Positions 17,401 through 26,056 are shown, counted from the stretch's first letter. The stretch: 64,000 nucleotides of DNA from Opitutia bacterium (GCA_016217545.1 JACRHT010000017.1:1116001-1180000), one strand, 5' to 3'. Program-made: numbers and translations. Notes: a model not told the origin generated them from the letters alone.

Positions 17401-17657
17401 AAATCCGCCGCGCGCAACTCCGGCCGGCCGAGATTGTGCGCGAGTGTCGCCGCGCGCTGCTCGTTCGCCGCCGCATCGGCGAGCTTGCCGAGGATGCTGT
17501 CGAAAAATTCGCCCGCCGCCTTGCGCGTGAAGGTCAGCGCCACGATCCGCTCCGGCGCCGCGCCGGCGGCGAGCAGCGCGATGAAGCGATTCGTCAGCCG
17601 GAAGGTTTTTCCCGTGCCCGCCGACGCGTGGATCATCACCAACCGCGGCGCGATCAT
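14481..17657 (-). CDS. addA: AddA-type UvrD-like helicase-nuclease
   Basis: A 1058-residue superfamily 1A helicase with a C-terminal nuclease, the motor subunit of an AddAB-type double-strand-break repair enzyme. Visible motifs: Walker A ASAGTGKTF near residue 12, ALTFTRKAAGEF (motif Ia), DEFQDTSRGQWSVLEN (motif II), GDVKQSIYAWREGDP (III), VHKSKGLGFDVVILPE (V) and LYVAVTRAKRAMY (VI). The nuclease has GVFDRV, VFDFKTD and QLNLYR. ATG 17657 overlaps the addB stop (ATGA) and is preceded by GGGAGGTGA. The start 15 bp further up is less likely. The pair degrades DNA ends to load recombinase. Confidence 0.88.
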   Translation of the reverse strand: MIAPRLVMIHASAGTGKTFRLTNRFIALLAAGAAPERIVALTFTRKAAGEFFDSILGKLADAAANEQRAATLAHNLGRPELRAADFLRLLRAMIDALHRLRLGTLDSFFAKIAQAFPFELGLAGDFEVLEGHAATRERERALRQLFARGGTLDEAQRDFLEAFKLATFGTEEKQLARRMDQFLDEKYERFLEVPEPTLWGVAQRLWSDGQPWLADLPLPAVVATLRRWLDGAAMNDAQRERWARLALELPEWSIGAPWSAEMKYFLPKLLEAWPAISAGAAELTIERKKQALDAAGCAVAADLVRAVAGAELRRQLAITQGLHAVLSRYDAVYSALVRRAGKLTFGDVTRLLRPDAGARELSFGEAGEGRLMLEYRLDAGIDHWLLDEFQDTSRGQWSVLENLIDEVVQDADERRTFFCVGDVKQSIYAWREGDPTLMRDIRRHYNGDADANAPITTEPLDASWRSGPEVIAMVNAVFGADETIATLFPGEASRRWNEEWREHFTERGDRAGQAALLLAEDENARRALTLQLIREIDPLARGLTCAVLTRSNDQATEIADFLRREGGVPAVAESDLRVAADNPVGAALLALVQAAAHPGDTLAWEHVRMTPLHAALAAEGAATREAAMERVLAQIAEDGFERFAEHWCARLALTGDFAPERARQFAAAAALFDAQGRRDPDEFVRFMNDYTLREPESAAVVRVMTVHKSKGLGFDVVILPELEGTKLAAAPRGLAVHRDEETHEARWVLELPKAELVEADSVLNAHAERAAGERCYEALSLLYVAVTRAKRAMYAITEPVAAKSRSSNYPKLLAETLGSDARPVRVGACEANGVWAQGEAEWFARLEPAAAPTRAEVLSAIDAPAATRRMARRPSGERGGGVRAAELFAPQARAAVDFGAGVHRLLAQVEWCASGEIEARAATWQADGASDEAISEVVGCLRAPALRELWTRADGVEVWRERSFEVVLEGAWVSGVFDRVAVWRGLDGRATAATVFDFKTDAVIADAAHVERAIARHAAQLNLYRRVVARLAGLAESKVGAEVVFTVLARRFPVPAAS

Positions 17658-20497
17658 AGCGTCACCTCCCACCGCACACTGTCCTCTACTCCGCGCTGAA
17701 ACAGCGGCGCGAACTCATCGTAATCCGGCCGCAGTTCCTCGTTCGGCGGCCAGAAATTCCCCGCGCGCACGGCCGCCGCCACGCCCTCGGCACAGCGCAG
17801 CGCCGACTCGTGCAGCTCCACCGAGTAGCCGTCCCACAGCGCCAGCGTCGTCGCGCTCGCAGCCTTGGGCAGATTGAAATAGCCGCACGCCGCGCGCTCC
17901 TTCGCCTCGGGCAAAATCGTCGGCAGCGCGAGCAGGTAGAGCGGGAGTTGCAGGTCGATCCACTGGCGCTCGCGGCCGTCGACGGTCAGCCGCGCCCACT
18001 CCGGCACGTGATTCCATGGCGTGTCGAGATGCGCGTCGGCGGGCGTCTTCGCGGTGTCGCTCGTCTTGTAGTCGATCACGCGCCACGCACCGGTCGCTTC
18101 GTGCCGGTCGATGCGGTCGATCCGGCCGCGCAGCTGGAAACCGCCGAACGGCACCGCGAAATCTTTCTCGATCGCCGCGATCACCCAGCCGTCCGCGCGT
18201 TCGCGCGCCTGCACTTTCGCCGCCCAGCGCAACCGCTGCCGTGCCGATTCCAACTGCGCCACGATCGGCACCGACGGCGCCTCGCCGTAACGCGCCGTCG
18301 CCGCGCGGTCGAATTCCTCGACCAGCATCGCCGCCAACGCACGCTCGTCCGTGCAATCGCGCCACGGCTCCGCGGCGAATTTTTCCAGCGGCAAATGGCA
18401 GAGCCGGCCGAAATCGAAGACGTCCAGCTCGCGCTTCGCCGCGTCGACCGCTTCCATTTTCAGGACGTGCTTCAGGTAGAAACGGAACGGACACGCGAGC
18501 CAGCTGCGGAACGCCGTCGGCGAGAGCTTCTCCGGCGGCGGCGCGCGGCGCGGCGCGAGTTGCCACGCGCGCTCCCACGCCGGCAGCGTGCGCGCGGACT
18601 CGAGTTCGCGAAACAAATGCGCCACGCGCGCCGGCAGTTTTTCGTCCGCACACTGAAGCAGCAGCCGCGACGGCCGCAGCGGATCGCCCGATGCCGACGT
18701 TTTGCCGAGCAGCACATCGACGCGGCCGCCGTCGCGGCGCGATGCCACGAGCGCGTGCAACAGATACGCGTCGCGCGCGAAGCGCTGCGCGTTGGTCTTC
18801 AGGCCAAACAGCACCCGGAGCGTTTCGGGCAGAAACACATCGCCGCTCACCGCTTCAGGCACGGCGCCTTCGTTGAAGCCGGCCACGACGACGTGCGGCG
18901 CGTCCTCGAACGGCAATTCGAGCCAGCCTTGCAGCTCGATCGCGCCAGCAGGTTTGTCCGCCTCGCGTGGTTGCTCGCCGAAACGCCGCAGTGCGATCTC
19001 CCACCACTCGTCACGCGTCACACGCGGAAACTTTTCCGCCGCCTCGGCGCACTCGCGCACGACCTCGGTCCAAGCTCGCGCGTCTTCGGCGAAATGCCGG
19101 TCTTCCGCCCGCGCGAGATCGAGCGGCCGCTCCGCAAACACCCGCGCGAGCACGGCGCTCACGCCGTCCGCGAAGTCCGCTGCGCCGAGCATGTCGCGCA
19201 ACTCCGCCAGCGCGGCGAGACCGCGCGCTGCCGTCGCTGTGCGCGGGTTCGCGTGCGCGTAGTGCCGCGCCTCGGCCAGCGTCGCGGGCAGGTGCTCCGC
19301 GCGCAGATCGTCGAGTTGTTTCAGCCACTCGGTCGCGCGAAAACTCTCGCCGAGCTCCGCGCGCAGCCACGCCCGCGTCTCGGGCGTCCGCGCGAGCGCG
19401 AGAGCGTGCGCGAAGGACGGCTCGCGCGCGCAGTCGGCGAGTGCGGCGAGAAATTGGTAGAAGCCGTGCGCGTCGTGCCGCGCACCAGCGGGGTTGAAGG
19501 CGGCGACGCCCGCGCGCTCCAGCGCGTTCTCCGCCAGCGCGGCCAGAGCGGTATCGGCCACGCCGACACCGAGCGCGCCGTCGGCCTGCGGGTAGAGCCG
19601 CGCTACGCGGGCGATTTCCTCGGCCTGCGCCGCCGCATCGGCGCGCAGATGCACGTGCGCCGCAAAATCCGCGAACGGCGCCTCGCGCCGCGCCCAAGCG
19701 TCCGCCAGCGGCCGGCCCCACGCGTCGAAATTTGCCGCTTCGCTCTCGGGCGCAAAAACCACGACCTCGACCGGCAACTCGCGCGCATGCGCGGCGAGCG
19801 CCGTGAGCGCGAGCGGCAGCGGATCGGGCACGGCGAGGACGACGATGCGCTCGATACCGGCCAACGCGGCCGGTTCGCGCGCGGCCGCGATGCGCGCCGC
19901 CTGCGGTTCGCGCCAGACACGCGCAGCGAGCGCGGCGCTGTGCAGGCGGCCGAGCGCGCCGAGCTGCAGCCAGCGCTCGCGCTCGACGAAGTCGGCCGGC
20001 ATGCGCGTCGCGACGTCGGCCAGCGTCAGCGCTTCCTCGGCCAACGTGGCCTGCAGGCGCTGGAGCTCCTGCGCGAGCCGCAGCGCCCACGCGAAGTTGC
20101 GCGCCGGCGGATCGACGGGGAAAACGGCGCGGAACTCCGCGAGATCGATGTCCTGCAACACGCGCGTCCACGCGAGCGTTGCCTGCAACGCCGTGGCGAC
20201 CGGGGCGGCTTTCTCCGCTGGCGCCAGCAGCGCTTCGGGCGGCAGGACGAGCGGCGGGAACGCCGCCTGCCAGCGTGTCGCGGCGTGCTCCGCGAGGCCT
20301 GCCCGCAAACGGCGCCCCGCTTGCCGCGTCGGCACGATGACCGCGACACGCGACAGATCGAGCGGACCGGCGCCGTCCCAACCGCGCGCGAGCCACGCCA
20401 CCGCTGGCGGCAGCAGGGGTGTTTGCCACGTCAGGAAGTGACGCCGCACGTTTTCGGGAGCCTCGACCACGCGACTACTCCAGAGCTTGGCGCGCAT
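17654..20497 (-). CDS. addB: AddB-like PD-(D/E)XK nuclease subunit
   Basis: A 947-residue partner of AddA. The N-terminus has an inactivated-helicase look, with VAVIVPTRQAGRRLRAGL in place of a clear Walker A. The C-terminal RecB-like nuclease shows KLSPTAFRSWLACPFRFYL, then LRGRIDRIDR and WRVIDYKTSD, which supply the catalytic Asp-Lys. The three closely spaced C-terminal cysteines that complete an Fe-S staple in Bacillus AddB are not seen. The ATG at 20497 follows rpsT and its terminator. It is coupled to addA by an ATGA overlap. The family is divergent, so AddB-like is the safest label. Confidence 0.8.
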   Translation of the reverse strand: MRAKLWSSRVVEAPENVRRHFLTWQTPLLPPAVAWLARGWDGAGPLDLSRVAVIVPTRQAGRRLRAGLAEHAATRWQAAFPPLVLPPEALLAPAEKAAPVATALQATLAWTRVLQDIDLAEFRAVFPVDPPARNFAWALRLAQELQRLQATLAEEALTLADVATRMPADFVERERWLQLGALGRLHSAALAARVWREPQAARIAAAREPAALAGIERIVVLAVPDPLPLALTALAAHARELPVEVVVFAPESEAANFDAWGRPLADAWARREAPFADFAAHVHLRADAAAQAEEIARVARLYPQADGALGVGVADTALAALAENALERAGVAAFNPAGARHDAHGFYQFLAALADCAREPSFAHALALARTPETRAWLRAELGESFRATEWLKQLDDLRAEHLPATLAEARHYAHANPRTATAARGLAALAELRDMLGAADFADGVSAVLARVFAERPLDLARAEDRHFAEDARAWTEVVRECAEAAEKFPRVTRDEWWEIALRRFGEQPREADKPAGAIELQGWLELPFEDAPHVVVAGFNEGAVPEAVSGDVFLPETLRVLFGLKTNAQRFARDAYLLHALVASRRDGGRVDVLLGKTSASGDPLRPSRLLLQCADEKLPARVAHLFRELESARTLPAWERAWQLAPRRAPPPEKLSPTAFRSWLACPFRFYLKHVLKMEAVDAAKRELDVFDFGRLCHLPLEKFAAEPWRDCTDERALAAMLVEEFDRAATARYGEAPSVPIVAQLESARQRLRWAAKVQARERADGWVIAAIEKDFAVPFGGFQLRGRIDRIDRHEATGAWRVIDYKTSDTAKTPADAHLDTPWNHVPEWARLTVDGRERQWIDLQLPLYLLALPTILPEAKERAACGYFNLPKAASATTLALWDGYSVELHESALRCAEGVAAAVRAGNFWPPNEELRPDYDEFAPLFQRGVEDSVRWEVTL

Positions 20498-20544
20498 CAG
20501 CGCAACCCACGATGCACCCGCGCGCCGACGTCCGGCTCGGGCAA

Positions 20545-20582
20545 AGAAAAACCCCGCGACCTCACGGCGCGCGGGGGTTTTA
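20545..20582 (-). terminator. Intrinsic terminator of rpsT
   Basis: On the minus strand a GC-rich stem (AAACCCCCGC... / ...GCGGGGTTT, one bulge) is followed by TTTTTCTTTG. It lies 23 bp after the rpsT stop and 48 bp before the addB start, separating the two units. Confidence 0.8.
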
Positions 20583-20604
20583 AAGGGATCGCGTCAGCGA
20601 CCGC

Positions 20605-20862
20605 TCACTTCTTGGCGAAGATATACTTCGCGACCTGCGACTTGTGGTGCGAGGCGGTGTTGCGGTGGATGACGTGGCTCTTCACGGCCTTGTCCAGGGC
20701 GGAGCTGTAGGCGATGGCGGTGGCGCGGGCCTTCTCCGGATCGTTGGCGCTGGCGGCGACCGCCTTGGCGAGGGTCTTCAGGCGGGTCTTGACGGTCTTG
20801 TTGCGCGCGGCGTTACGGGCGGATTTACGCGCGGCTTTGATAGCGGACTTGGTGTTGGCCAT
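20605..20862 (-). CDS. rpsT: Small ribosomal subunit protein bS20
   Basis: An 85-residue basic protein with the S20 pattern: MANTKSAIKAARKSARN at the N-terminus, KTRLKTLAKAV in the centre and HRNTASHHKSQVAKYIFA at the C-terminus. It binds 16S rRNA early in 30S assembly. Length equals the family standard. It is a monocistronic minus-strand gene with its own terminator; addB follows. A TTGACT hexamer lies about 50 bp upstream, but no good -10 is spaced to it. Confidence 0.96.
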   Translation of the reverse strand: MANTKSAIKAARKSARNAARNKTVKTRLKTLAKAVAASANDPEKARATAIAYSSALDKAVKSHVIHRNTASHHKSQVAKYIFAKK

Positions 20863-21008
20863 GACGGTTTAAAATTTAGGAAACGTGGAAGGACCCAAAA
20901 TCGCCGGGGTGAGTCAAGAGCTTTCTCCCATGGGGCCAAATGGCCCTCCGCCTTGTGTTTGGTTGCTCGTCCGGGTGAAACCCCCTATGTCGCAGCCTGA
21001 AACCTTGG

Positions 21009-22649
21009 ATGAAGACTCAAACCCGGCTCATCGTGCTGCTCTGCCTCGTCCTCGGGGTCTTCGCGCTGAGTGTCGGCCTGTTGCGGGATTCGCAAAAGCG
21101 CGAAGGCAGCCAGATGTTCGGCCAAATCGCCCAGGAACGCGCCGCGCTCACCGAACGTCTGCTCGAACTGACCGGCCAGACGCTGCGCAACTTCGCCAAC
21201 GACTACTCGAACTGGGGCGAGATGTTCCAGTTCATCGACAAGCCCGATCCAAACTGGGCCACGGTCAACATCGACGCCAGCCTGCCGAATTTCAACGCTC
21301 ACGCCGCCTGGGTGATCTGCGCCAACGGCAAACAAATCCACGGCGCGGTGCGCGGCGTCGACCCCGCGCTGCGCACGCCGCCGTTCGCCGTGGCCGACGT
21401 CCTGCCTCACCTGCGGCAGAAGAAGTTCGCCCATTTCTTCTTCGCGAGCAAAGCCGGCCTCCTGGAAATCCGCGCCGGCCCCATCCAGCCCTCGGAAGAC
21501 ACCACGCGCACCACCGCTCCGCACGGCTGGTTCATCGTCGCACGCCTCTGGGACTCTGACTACCGCCGCAGCCTGCAACAGGTCCTCGAAAGCGACGTCC
21601 AAATCGTCGCGCCGGGCGCCGAGCCGCCGCCCGCCTCGCCGAACGAAGTCGTCACGGATCGAAAACTCGCCGACTGGACCGGGCAAACCGTCGCGGTCTT
21701 CCGCTCCGTGCACCGGGTGCGCACCGCCGAGCCGATCGACATCGGCAACGACTACGAGATCCTGCTTTTCCTGGTTTTCGGCGGCATCGTCATCGTCACC
21801 ACGGCCATCGGCGTCACGCGCTGGGTTGTGCGCCCGCTGCGCCGCCTCGAACAAAGCCTCGCGGAAAACTCCCCCGCGCCCCTCCACGCGCTCGCGATGC
21901 AACCCGACATCTTCGGCCGCCTCGCCACGCTCGTCGCCGGGTCGTTCGAACACCGCCAGGAACTTGAGCGCGAGATCGACGAACGCCGCCGCGCCGAAAC
22001 CGCGCTCCGCCAGAGCCGCGAGGAGCTCCGCCAATCCAGCGAACTCAAGGCCCGCCTCGCCCGTGACCTGCACGACGGCGTCATTCAGTCCATCTACGCC
22101 GCCGGCCTCGGCCTCGAAGGCGTGCGCGCGTCGCTCTCCTGCGACCCGGCCGCCGCCGAGCGCAAACTCGACGCCGCGCGGGATGCGTTGAACCAGACCA
22201 TTCGCGAAGTCCGCTCCTTCATCCAAGGACTCGAACCCGAGTTCGCCGACCGCCCCGAGTTCGACCAAGTCCTCCGCTCGCTCCTCACCACGCTCCAGTC
22301 GCTCCATCCGGTCCAGTTCGAACTCCAAATCGAGCTGCCCGCCGCCACGCTCTCCGCCCGCGAGGAAGTTCACACGCTCCAGATCGTGCGCGAGTGCGTC
22401 AGCAACGCCCTCCGCCACGGCGGCGCGCGCCACGTCGCCATCCAACTCGCGCGCGAAACCGATCGGCCCGTGCTGCGCATCCGCGACGACGGCGCCGGCT
22501 TCGACGCCGCCCACGCCCGTCGCGGCAGCGGCCTCGCCAACCTCGCCTCGCGCGCCAGCGAGATCGGCGCCACCTTCACGATCGCCTCGACCATCGGAAA
22601 GGGAACCGAGATCACCCTCCAATTTTCCCAACGTCCCTCGACCCCATGA
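21009..22649 (+). CDS. CHASE4-domain sensor histidine kinase (NarL-system type)
   Basis: A 546-residue membrane sensor. Order: TM1 (about 7-27), an extracytoplasmic CHASE4 domain (40-190) containing FANDYSNWGEMFQFID, TM2 (about 253-275), a HAMP-like linker, and a HisKA_3 dimerisation helix with RLARDLHDGVIQSIY (His in LHDG). An HATPase domain follows with VRECVSNALRHGG, IRDDGAGFD and GSGLANLASRA. It phosphorylates the adjacent response regulator, whose ATG overlaps the kinase stop. The ligand is unknown. It lies 146 bp from the divergent rpsT and 0.75 kb upstream of minor pseudopilin genes. Confidence 0.9.
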   Translation: MKTQTRLIVLLCLVLGVFALSVGLLRDSQKREGSQMFGQIAQERAALTERLLELTGQTLRNFANDYSNWGEMFQFIDKPDPNWATVNIDASLPNFNAHAAWVICANGKQIHGAVRGVDPALRTPPFAVADVLPHLRQKKFAHFFFASKAGLLEIRAGPIQPSEDTTRTTAPHGWFIVARLWDSDYRRSLQQVLESDVQIVAPGAEPPPASPNEVVTDRKLADWTGQTVAVFRSVHRVRTAEPIDIGNDYEILLFLVFGGIVIVTTAIGVTRWVVRPLRRLEQSLAENSPAPLHALAMQPDIFGRLATLVAGSFEHRQELEREIDERRRAETALRQSREELRQSSELKARLARDLHDGVIQSIYAAGLGLEGVRASLSCDPAAAERKLDAARDALNQTIREVRSFIQGLEPEFADRPEFDQVLRSLLTTLQSLHPVQFELQIELPAATLSAREEVHTLQIVRECVSNALRHGGARHVAIQLARETDRPVLRIRDDGAGFDAAHARRGSGLANLASRASEIGATFTIASTIGKGTEITLQFSQRPSTP

Positions 22650-23332
22650 CCAGCACCGCCACCAAGACCATCACCCTCCTCCTCGTCGACGACAGCGAAC
22701 TCGTCCGCACCGGACTCAAGACGCTCCTCGCCACCCGCGCGGACGGCTACCATTTGCAGGTGCTCGGCGAGGCCTCGTCCGTCGCCACCGCCGTCACCGA
22801 GACGACGCGCCTCCAGCCCGACGTGGTGCTGCTCGACATCCGCCTCCCCGACGGCACCGGCTTCGAAGCGTGCCGCCAGATCCTCGCCCAACTCCCGGAT
22901 ACGCGCGTCCTCATCCTCACCTCCGTCATCGACGACAACCTCGTCTACGAAGCCATGAGCAGCGGCGCGCACGGTTACCTCCTCAAGGAAATCAACGCCC
23001 AGGCGCTCTGGCAGGCGATCATCGACGTCGCCTCGGGCAAATTCATCCTCGATCCCGCCGTCACCACGCGCGTGCTCAACCTCGTGCGCCACGGCGCGCC
23101 GCAAAGCGAGCAGGACAAACTCGCCCAACTCTCCGCGCAGGAACGCCGCGTCCTCGCCCTCGTCGCCGACGGCAAGACCAACAAGGAAATCGCCGAGCAG
23201 ATGGGCCTGAGCGACAAGACGGTGAAGAACTACCTCAGCAACATTTTCGAGAAGCTGCAGATCAGCCGCCGCTCCCAAGCCGCGGTGCTCTATGCCGAAA
23301 GTCGCAGCCCGAAACCGCCCGTTCGGCCCTGA
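22646..23332 (+). CDS. NarL/LuxR-family response regulator
   Basis: A 228-residue regulator. The receiver domain is intact: LLLVDDSELVR (acidic pair), VVLLDIRLPDGTGF (phosphoacceptor Asp) and GAHGYLLKEI (Lys). The C-terminal LuxR HTH reads LSAQERRVLALVADGKTN to KTVKNYLSNIFEKL. The start ATG 22646 overlaps the kinase stop (ATGA), so the two are a coupled pair. The open frame extends back to 22394 but that part is out of frame with the kinase and is a shadow. Targets are not visible; the pseudopilin genes 69 bp downstream are candidates by position only. Confidence 0.92.
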   Translation: MTSTATKTITLLLVDDSELVRTGLKTLLATRADGYHLQVLGEASSVATAVTETTRLQPDVVLLDIRLPDGTGFEACRQILAQLPDTRVLILTSVIDDNLVYEAMSSGAHGYLLKEINAQALWQAIIDVASGKFILDPAVTTRVLNLVRHGAPQSEQDKLAQLSAQERRVLALVADGKTNKEIAEQMGLSDKTVKNYLSNIFEKLQISRRSQAAVLYAESRSPKPPVRP

Positions 23333-23400
23333 CGCGTAGGGCCAGTTTAGCGAGGCCTCCGTCTGTGTCGGTCCGCGTCCGCGAGCGCTAAGCTCGGGAC

Positions 23401-23937
23401 GTGCATCCGGTCCGTTCCCTCTCCGCTTCAACGCCTCCCGCCCCACGGCGCCGCGCGGCGCGCCGCGGCTTCACCATTCTCGAAGTCATGATGGCGACGT
23501 TCGTCATGGCGCTCGGCATCTCGACCTCGATCCTCGCGATGCAGCAGGGCTACAAGTTCCTCGACGTCGCGCGCGGCACCACGCTCGCCTCCCAGATCAT
23601 CCAAAGCGAGATCGAGCGCATCCGCATGATGAGCTGGACGACGGTCACCGCGCTGGCCACCGCGACGGACACCACCGCGCCGTTTCCCACCGGCAGCCCC
23701 GCCGGTGTCGAGATGTTCGACGGCGCCACCTATTTCTCCACCGCGACCGCCATCCAGGGCGACTACACGATTACCCGCACCACCGCGCTCGACTCCGCGC
23801 GCCCCTCGGACGTCGCGCTGATCACCATCTCCGTGCGATGGCGCACCTACGACGGCCGCACGCAGGACCGCCGCTTCCAGATGCGCTACATGAAAAACGG
23901 ACTCTATGACTACTACTACACTCTCGCACGTCCCTGA
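23401..23937 (+). CDS. Type IV minor prepilin-like protein (PilV-like)
   Basis: A 178-residue pseudopilin. After a 22-residue basic leader comes the prepilin peptidase site RRG-FTILEVMMATFVMAL, with Glu5 of the mature protein conserved, then a hydrophobic helix and a soluble domain. It starts with GTG 23401; the leader is long but functional leaders of this size occur. It overlaps the next gene by 32 bp. The PilV label rests on position ahead of PilW-like and PilX-like genes, so it may equally be GspI-like. Confidence 0.75.
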   Translation: MHPVRSLSASTPPAPRRRAARRGFTILEVMMATFVMALGISTSILAMQQGYKFLDVARGTTLASQIIQSEIERIRMMSWTTVTALATATDTTAPFPTGSPAGVEMFDGATYFSTATAIQGDYTITRTTALDSARPSDVALITISVRWRTYDGRTQDRRFQMRYMKNGLYDYYYTLARP

Positions 23938-24481
23938 CGCCGGCCCGCGCACTCGCCGTCGCGGCTTCACGCTCGTCGAAGTCCTCATCAGCTCGAGCCT
24001 CGCCGCGTTCATCCTCACCGGCGTGATGACGTGCTTCCTGTTTCTCGGACGCAGCGGCGCGAACATCCAAAATTACAACGACATGGAAGGCCAGGCCCGC
24101 CGCGGCCTCGAGCAGTTCGCCCAGGACGTCCGGCAAGCCAGCGCCATCACCTGGAACAGCAACCAATCCGTCACGCTCGTCGTCGACTCGACCAACATCA
24201 CCTGGGCCTACGCGTCCGGCGCGCTCTCGCGCCAAGTCGGCACCGCGACCGCGCGCACGATGCTCAGCGGCATCACCTCCTTCACCTACAAAGCCTACAC
24301 GATCAACGGCGCCGAGATCACCGATTTCGCCAGCGCCTCCGCCCTCACCACCGCCGGCCAGACCACCAAGCAGCTCCAAATCTCCCTCGAGGCCGCGCGC
24401 ACGACCACCACCGCCGCCCGCGCCACCAACCTCGTGCTCTCCGCCCGCTACATCCTGCGCAACAAGCGCGTCACCGCCTGA
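23906..24481 (+). CDS. Type IV minor prepilin-like protein (PilW-like)
   Basis: A 191-residue pseudopilin with the cleavage site RRRG-FTLVEVLISSSLAAF at residues 17-36. A hydrophobic helix follows, then a soluble domain that includes GQARRGLEQFAQDVRQAS, a block common in PilW/GspJ-type minor pilins. It overlaps the preceding gene by 32 bp and is followed by a PilX-like gene after 13 bp. The trio probably primes or caps the fibre made with the pilMNOQ machine 10 kb away. Confidence 0.78.
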   Translation: MTTTTLSHVPDAGPRTRRRGFTLVEVLISSSLAAFILTGVMTCFLFLGRSGANIQNYNDMEGQARRGLEQFAQDVRQASAITWNSNQSVTLVVDSTNITWAYASGALSRQVGTATARTMLSGITSFTYKAYTINGAEITDFASASALTTAGQTTKQLQISLEAARTTTTAARATNLVLSARYILRNKRVTA

Positions 24482-24494
24482 CCCGCCGACGCCG

Positions 24495-25967
24495 ATGATC
24501 ACGCCGTCTCCTTCCTCCCGCACGCCGCGCCGCGCCCGCGCCGTCGCCGAACGCGGTTCCCTCCTCATCGTGGCGATGCTGCTCTGCGCGGTCATCGGCA
24601 TCTCGCTCGTCACCTACATCAACGTCGGCCGCTCCGCGCTGAAGACCTCCAACCGCTCCCTCTACAACAACGCCGCGATGAACCTCGCGGAAAACGGTCT
24701 CGAGGAAGCCATGTATTCGATCAACAAGCTCGTGGCCGACTCCACCTACTCGTTCACCAGCGACGGCTGGACCGCCGTCGGCTCGAACGACATGCGCCGC
24801 AAGTGGACCTCGTCCTCCGACAGCACGCTCCAGTTCGACCAGAACGCCACCGGCGAACTCCGCGTCTACGTCTACAACTACGACGGCGCCGCCGCGCCCA
24901 ACATCATCGCCCGCTCCCTCGTCACCGTCCGCGGCGACAACACCGTCGCCCCCGTCGAAAAATGGGTCCGCGTCCAGTTGCGCAAGACCTCGAAATTCGC
25001 CAACGGCCTCGTTGCCAAGCAGACCATCAACTTCAACGGCAGCCCGCAGATCGACAGCTGGAATTCCGACCCCGACAACAACCCCGCCACCGCCCCCGTC
25101 GTCTACAGCGCCGCCACGAAAAACGACGCCGGCTCCGTCGGCTCCATCTCCGTCGGCGTGAACGCCGTCCTCGTCGACAACGCCGACATCTGGGGCTACG
25201 TCGGCACCGGCGGCTCCGCCCCGAGCGTCGGCGCCACCGGCACCATCGGACCCTTTGGCACCCCCACCGGCACCACCGTCGCCTCGCACGTCACCACGGA
25301 TTTTTCCGCGAGCTTCGACAACGTCTCCGCGCCCTCCACCTACACCTACGCCAACGCCGGCGCCCTCAGCACCAGCAAAATACTGCCCGACGACATCGCC
25401 GGCGCCACGCTGGCCGCCGACGGGAAATACTACATCTCCTGCTCCAGCATTGGCGGCTCGAACAAGGTCTACACCATCGCCGCCGGCAAAAAGGTCGTCC
25501 TGAAAGTCACCGACACCGTCGGCAACTGCATCGACATCAAAGGCGGCAGCGGTGGCATCAATGTCAGCTCCGGCGCTTCCCTCGAAATCTACGCCGCCGG
25601 CGACATCAACATCAGCGGCCAGGGCGCCATGAACGGCGGCACCTCCGCCGCCACGATGGGCCAGCCCGTAAACCTCCAGATCTACGGCACCAAAACCAGC
25701 GGCACGCAGGCCATCAGCGTCAAAGGCAACGGCGTCTTCTCCGGCGTGCTCTACGCGCCCTTCGGCTCCGTGACGCTCGACGGCTCCGTCCAAACCTTCG
25801 GCTCCGTCGTCGCGAACGACATCACGCTCAACGGCACCAGCGCCCAATTTCACTACGACGAATCGCTCGGCAATTTCGGCGGCGCCAACCCGTTCCGCGT
25901 CACCCGCTGGGACGAACTCAACACCGCCACCGACCGCGCCGTCTACACGAGCGTCATGACCTTCTAG
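24495..25967 (+). CDS. PilX-like pilus protein with large C-terminal beta domain
   Basis: A 490-residue protein. The N-terminus has the PilX style: basic leader, ERGSLLIVAMLLCAVIGIS helix, then a helical stretch with NLAENGLEEAMYSIN. There is no Phe after the leader Gly, so prepilin cleavage is atypical. Residues 180-480 are Gly/Ser/Thr-rich and look like a beta-helix, ending with GVLYAPFGSVTLDGSV and FHYDESLG, as in the uncharacterised DUF7305-type domain of bacterial PilX relatives. Far larger than classic PilX (about 170-200). It follows pilW-like by 13 bp and ends the pseudopilin operon. Confidence 0.7.
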   Translation: MITPSPSSRTPRRARAVAERGSLLIVAMLLCAVIGISLVTYINVGRSALKTSNRSLYNNAAMNLAENGLEEAMYSINKLVADSTYSFTSDGWTAVGSNDMRRKWTSSSDSTLQFDQNATGELRVYVYNYDGAAAPNIIARSLVTVRGDNTVAPVEKWVRVQLRKTSKFANGLVAKQTINFNGSPQIDSWNSDPDNNPATAPVVYSAATKNDAGSVGSISVGVNAVLVDNADIWGYVGTGGSAPSVGATGTIGPFGTPTGTTVASHVTTDFSASFDNVSAPSTYTYANAGALSTSKILPDDIAGATLAADGKYYISCSSIGGSNKVYTIAAGKKVVLKVTDTVGNCIDIKGGSGGINVSSGASLEIYAAGDINISGQGAMNGGTSAATMGQPVNLQIYGTKTSGTQAISVKGNGVFSGVLYAPFGSVTLDGSVQTFGSVVANDITLNGTSAQFHYDESLGNFGGANPFRVTRWDELNTATDRAVYTSVMTF

Positions 25968-26028
25968 CGCCGCCCGCCCACGCGCACTTCCACGCCACCC
26001 ACTGCGCCCGCCACACCCACCGCGTGCG

Positions 26029-26056
26029 GTAGGGCGGGACCGCTGGGACCGCCGCG
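26029..26056. repeat. GTAG-headed REP-like element (single copy)
   Basis: GTAG at 26029 followed by GGCGG...CCGCC arms. From 26021, GCGTGCGGTAGGGCGGGACC is identical to the element after the M28 peptidase gene (43361 onward) apart from one base further on. It lies 62 bp past the PilX-like stop, in a 125-bp gap between convergent genes that holds no other feature. Confidence 0.55.

Noticed and set aside
17810-20710. Open plus-strand frame of 966 codons
   Set aside because: It is antisense to addB, extremely Arg/Gln-rich and has no domain pattern. High GC leaves few stop codons on the opposite strand.
20889-20917. rpsT promoter with TTGACT as -35
   Set aside because: The hexamer at the correct spacing (GTCCTT) is not a credible -10, so no promoter was called.
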